From NCBI GenBank assembly GCA_029260345.1, contig JAJDDK010000003.1, positions 1-64,000 on the forward strand: a stretch of 64,000 nt of DNA, given 5' to 3'. How positions within the stretch are numbered: the stretch's first letter is position 1; every line of letters begins with the position of its first letter. Below, piece after piece: positions 60,744 to 64,000 of the stretch. The notes under the pieces were generated by a model. It saw only the letters and a list, made by a program, of their open reading frames with translations. It did not search any database and was not told the DNA's origin. Source of the DNA: Phycisphaerales bacterium (GTDB taxonomy: Bacteria; Planctomycetota; Phycisphaerae; Phycisphaerales; UBA1924). The position numbers and the translations under genes were made by a program.

Positions 60744-63122
60744 ATGCGAAGCAATATGGTGATGTGGAGTGCGCTGTTTGGCGCTTTGGCGATCGGCGCC
60801 GCGACTCAAACGACGTTGGCGCAGGACGCCGCGGTGGACCGGCGCGAACTGCCGATCAAGACGCCATGGATTCCGCCAATCACCACACTGGATGCGCGCG
60901 ATGCGAAGGCGCCGCCCGTGTTCCAGGTCGAAGCGCCGGAAGGCGCGCCAAACGTCGTCATTGTTCTGATTGACGATCTTGGTTTCGGCGGCACAAGCAC
61001 CTTCGGCGGCGTCATCCCGACGCCAACGTTTGATCGGCTCGCCTCCGGCGGTCTCAAGTACAACCAGATGCATTCGACGGCGCTGTGTTCGCCATCGCGC
61101 GCCGCACTGCTGACCGGACGCAATCATCACTCAGTCAACATGGGCTCCATCACTGAGCTAGCGACCTCGTTCCCCGGAAACACGGGAATGATTCCATCAG
61201 ACAGCGCCATGCTCCCTGAAACGCTGCGCCTCAATGGTTACAGCACAGCGCATTTCGGCAAAGATCACATGACGGCAACGTGGGAGACGAGCCCATCCGG
61301 GCCGATGACGCGCTGGCCAACCTTCCGCGGCTTTGACCGGTTCTACGGCTTCCTCGGCGGCGAAACGAATCAGTGGTCGCCCATGATTTATGACGACCTC
61401 GCACCCGTCGATGACCCGGCCAAGGGCGATCCTAATTACCACTTCATGAATGACATGACCGAGAAAGCGATCGAATGGATTGAGATCCAGCAGTCGCTGA
61501 CGCCGAACAAGCCGTTCTTCGTGTATTACGCGCCCGGCGCCACGCACGCGCCTCACCATGTGCCGCAGTCGTACATCGACAAGTACAAAGGGAAGTTTGA
61601 TGACGGGTGGGATGTTATTCGCGAACGCATCTTCAACCAGCAGAAAAAGATGGGCGTGATTCCTGCGGACACAAAGCTCGCCGACAAGCCTGAAGCCATT
61701 CAGGACTGGAAGAGCCTGAGCGCCAAAGAGAAGAAACTCTTCGCTCGCCAAGCCGAAGTTTTCGCGGCGTTCGTCGATATGACCGACCACGAGATCGGCC
61801 GTCTCGTGGATGCGATTGATGAGATCGGCGAACTCGACAATACGCTGATCATCTACATCGCAGGCGACAACGGCACGAGCGCCGAGGGCGGCATGCACGG
61901 CCTCTACAGCGAAATGACGTACTTCAATGCGGTCCCCGAAACCGTGGACGACATGCTGAAGTACTACGACGTCTGGGGCGGACCCGAGACGTACCCGCAC
62001 ATGGCCGCGGGTTGGGCCGTCTGCTTCGATTCCCCGTTCATGTGGACGAAGCAGGTTCCGGCGAATTACGGCGGCACGCGTCAGGGCACGGTCATGCACT
62101 GGCCGAACCGCATTAAAGCGAACGGTGAACTTCGCACGCAATGGCACCACTTCATCGATGTGGCGCCGACTGTGCTTGAGGCCATCGGATTGCCGCAGCC
62201 TCGAATTGTCAACGGCATCGGCCAGCGACCGATTGAGGGCGTGAGCATGGCCTATACATGGGACGACGCCAGCGCGGCGGACCGTCACCTTGTGCAGTAC
62301 TTCGAAATCCTTGGCAACCGAGGTTTGTACAACGAAGGCTGGTTCGCGGGCACCGTGCATAAGGCGCCATGGGAGGCAAAGCCTCGGCATCCCCTGACAG
62401 AAGACGTGTGGGAGCTCTACCACGTCGCCGAAGATTTCAGCATGACCGAGGATGTCTCGAAGAAGTATCCCGACAAACTGAAGGAGCTTCAGGAGCTCTT
62501 CCTCGCTGAAGCGGTGAAGTATCAGGTGCTTCCAATTGATGATCGATTCCTGGCGCGACTCGACCCCAAGTCGGCTGGCCGCCCGGACCTCATGGGTGAT
62601 CGAACATCAATCACCCTCCACGAAGGCGCCGGGTTCCTGATGGAGAACAGCTTCATCGACACCAAGAACAAGTCCTTCACGATTACGGCGAAATTCGCAA
62701 GTGATGGAGCGAAGACGAACGGCGTCCTCGTCAGTCAGGGCGGGCGCTTCGGCGGCTGGAGTTTCTACGTCAAGAACGGCAAGCCGGTCTACATGTACAA
62801 CTTCCTGGGCCTCGAACAGTTCAGCGTGACGTCCAACACGACGCTGCCCAGAGGCGATGTGACCGTGACGCTTGAGTTCGACTACGACGGCGGCACAAGC
62901 GCGCAGCCGAAGCAAGGCGCCGGCGGGACGGCGACACTGAAGATCAACGGAAAACAAGCTGGCTCCGCAAAGATCGACAAGACGCAATGCTGCGTCTGGT
63001 CCGCCGATGAGTCAGCGAATGTGGGCATCGATCGTGAAACGCCGGTCTCGCCGGACTACCACGACGAGCACAGCAGCCGGTTCAACGGGCGCATTCACGA
63101 GGTCACGATCGATTTGAAGTAA
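60744..63122 (+). CDS. Type I (formylglycine) sulfatase, exported
   Basis: The 792-residue product has a signal peptide (MRSNMVMWSALFGALAIGAA, TLAQ cleavage). The sulfatase domain opens with NVVIVLIDDLGFGG (metal Asp pair) and carries the activation motif CSPSRAALLTGR with Cys115. FGKDHM, YYAPGATHAPHHVP and YIAGDNGTSAEGG complete the Ca/active site. The roughly 200 C-terminal residues form a beta-rich domain (GWSFYVKNGKPVYMYNFLG) seen in AtsA-like arylsulfatases. It would hydrolyse sulfate esters outside the cytoplasm after conversion of Cys115 by the FGE encoded upstream. AGGGG precedes the chosen ATG; an ATG 21 codons earlier is possible. Natural substrate unknown. Confidence 0.94.
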   Translation: MRSNMVMWSALFGALAIGAATQTTLAQDAAVDRRELPIKTPWIPPITTLDARDAKAPPVFQVEAPEGAPNVVIVLIDDLGFGGTSTFGGVIPTPTFDRLASGGLKYNQMHSTALCSPSRAALLTGRNHHSVNMGSITELATSFPGNTGMIPSDSAMLPETLRLNGYSTAHFGKDHMTATWETSPSGPMTRWPTFRGFDRFYGFLGGETNQWSPMIYDDLAPVDDPAKGDPNYHFMNDMTEKAIEWIEIQQSLTPNKPFFVYYAPGATHAPHHVPQSYIDKYKGKFDDGWDVIRERIFNQQKKMGVIPADTKLADKPEAIQDWKSLSAKEKKLFARQAEVFAAFVDMTDHEIGRLVDAIDEIGELDNTLIIYIAGDNGTSAEGGMHGLYSEMTYFNAVPETVDDMLKYYDVWGGPETYPHMAAGWAVCFDSPFMWTKQVPANYGGTRQGTVMHWPNRIKANGELRTQWHHFIDVAPTVLEAIGLPQPRIVNGIGQRPIEGVSMAYTWDDASAADRHLVQYFEILGNRGLYNEGWFAGTVHKAPWEAKPRHPLTEDVWELYHVAEDFSMTEDVSKKYPDKLKELQELFLAEAVKYQVLPIDDRFLARLDPKSAGRPDLMGDRTSITLHEGAGFLMENSFIDTKNKSFTITAKFASDGAKTNGVLVSQGGRFGGWSFYVKNGKPVYMYNFLGLEQFSVTSNTTLPRGDVTVTLEFDYDGGTSAQPKQGAGGTATLKINGKQAGSAKIDKTQCCVWSADESANVGIDRETPVSPDYHDEHSSRFNGRIHEVTIDLK

Positions 63123-63167
63123 CACCATGCCGATCGCTTGCGGTCGGAGGCCCGTCGTAATGAAGTT

Positions 63168-63210
63168 TGGCCCAAGGCCCTTTTTTCGAAATAGGTCTTG
63201 GGCCATTTTT
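63168..63210 (+). terminator. Intrinsic terminator after the sulfatase gene
   Basis: TGGCCCAAG (63168-63176) pairs with CTTGGGCCA (63197-63205) across a 20-base loop, followed by five T residues. It lies 46 bases after the stop codon. Confidence 0.85.
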
Positions 63211-63341
63211 ATGCTCCGACTATTCTTGCAAAGTCGCCAACGCCTGACGCTGTATAGGTCCGGGAATCGTTGACATAATCCGGCATCAGATTTTCTGACG
63301 CATTCGGGGATTGAGTACAGCCCTGACAAAGGAGTATTTCC

Positions 63342-64000
63342 ATGCGATTTCGCAGACTTATGCTTCTTCTCGTTTACAGCGTCAGTTGTTCCCATGCGCT
63401 TGGCGGGGGACCAGAGCGATTCTGGGCCGGTGGCGATGGCGTATTCCAACTTGATATGAACTGGATCGGTGGCATGGCTCCGAACGCCAGCGACACGGCC
63501 GTCTTTGATCTTGACGATCTCGTTCCGAAGCCTCCCGCCGATCCAATCATCATTGAATTCGATGGCGCCGCCGCCACGAGCGGATTGCGCGTCGATAGTG
63601 GCGACGTCACGCTGCTCACTGAGGGATACAGCCTCGGCGCCAACGGCTTGCGCGTGGACGGCGCCTTGACCATCGTGGGGAACGTCACGCAATCGCCGTC
63701 ACAATCCGGGTCCACTGGCAATTGGTTCGTTGGGCCGACGGGATTCTTGCAATACAGCGGCGCAATTGAGCTCGTGCAAAGCAGTCTTGCCATTTCCGGA
63801 ACCATGATCGGTGGCTCTGTTCAGTCCGAATCCGACGAGAACGCCAGCGTGAGCGTCAGCGGTGTTTGGACTGGAGGATCAGCCAACCTGCTCAGGAGTT
63901 TTTCCTCAAGAGGTGAATTGCACAACGTGAACGTCAACACTGTGTTCAGTTCGTTGAGCGGCGCCATCACGAACACGTCAATTGACGTGTTCGATTCACT
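63342..64000 (+). CDS. Secreted beta-rich protein, 3' part cut off by the window edge
   Basis: An ATG at 63342 with AAAGGAG eight bases upstream opens a frame that stays open to the window end (219 codons). The N-terminus MRFRRLMLLLVYSVSCSHAL is a signal peptide. The mature part (GGGPERFWAGGDGVFQLDMN, then WIGGMAPNASDTAVFDLDD) begins like planctomycete and autotransporter-type proteins that open with a W-x-G-G-D-G-x-F motif. It continues as short Val/Ser/Gly/Thr-rich strands suggestive of a beta-helix. A sorting tail may be encoded beyond the window. Function unknown. Confidence 0.75.
   Translation, partial: MRFRRLMLLLVYSVSCSHALGGGPERFWAGGDGVFQLDMNWIGGMAPNASDTAVFDLDDLVPKPPADPIIIEFDGAAATSGLRVDSGDVTLLTEGYSLGANGLRVDGALTIVGNVTQSPSQSGSTGNWFVGPTGFLQYSGAIELVQSSLAISGTMIGGSVQSESDENASVSVSGVWTGGSANLLRSFSSRGELHNVNVNTVFSSLSGAITNTSIDVFDS

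Noticed and set aside
61197-62423. Long minus-strand open frame (about 408 codons) over the sulfatase gene
   Set aside because: The opposite strand holds a full sulfatase with the CSPSR motif; the antisense translation is basic and without recognisable features.

Overview
The window looks like chromosome of a planctomycete, most likely of the Phycisphaerae type. The signs are several secreted proteins that end in a [I/V]VP-x-P motif, a short hydrophobic helix and RRRR (PEP-CTERM-like sorting signals), an exosortase with its EpsI partner, many sulfotransferases together with an FGE and a sulfatase, and a small zinc-ribbon membrane protein. The lineage is inferred from gene content only. I see no rRNA, tRNA, CRISPR array or insertion sequence.

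Layout. (1) 1-7313: a truncated secreted gene, five minus-strand genes for VPxP-CTERM-RRRR proteins (four followed by their own intrinsic terminators), and a plus-strand rfbD-rfbB pair for dTDP-rhamnose. (2) 7314-40318: one leftward train of 29 genes, from a Wzx flippase at its 5' end to rfbA and a strong terminator at its 3' end. It encodes a Wzx/Wzy/Wzc-type polysaccharide pathway with six sulfotransferases, three FemAB/GNAT-like aminoacyl or acyl transferases, two hexapeptide acyltransferases, one acyltransferase-3, two polysaccharide deacetylases, an Alg13/Alg14-type split glycosyltransferase, a nucleotide-sugar dehydrogenase, an RmlC-like epimerase, a hexapeptide-fused initiating sugar transferase, exosortase plus EpsI, and a 1392-residue membrane-anchored TPR protein. 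From 35270 to 19140, 15 successive gene junctions can be read as 4-bp stop/start overlaps. (3) 40319-44495: upstream on the same strand, a secreted Asp/Pro-linker beta-helix protein followed by an intrinsic terminator, preceded by a NusG-paralogue of the RfaH/UpxY type. I infer that this factor drives read-through into the polysaccharide operon. (4) 44703-57293: mostly housekeeping or stress genes: a secreted basic protein, an FKBP isomerase, an alpha/beta hydrolase, a copper P-type ATPase, a fatty acid hydroxylase-family protein, a DUF454 protein, catalase with a divergent OxyR, a patatin-like lipoprotein and a TPR lipoprotein. (5) 57544-64000: a DUF3300 protein, a secreted formylglycine-generating enzyme with both active-site cysteines, a DUF4239-like membrane protein, a Cys-type sulfatase, and the start of a secreted repeat-like protein.

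How it fits together. The rml genes, the dehydrogenase and the transferases would build a rhamnose- and uronate-containing repeat unit. The sulfo-, acyl- and aminoacyl-transferase homologues would decorate it. Wzx, Wzy and Wzc would flip, polymerise and control its length. The exosortase would process the VPxP-CTERM proteins encoded next door, perhaps joining them to this matrix. The FGE and sulfatase further on could remove sulfate from the same or foreign polymers. No Wza-type outer-membrane export protein is seen.
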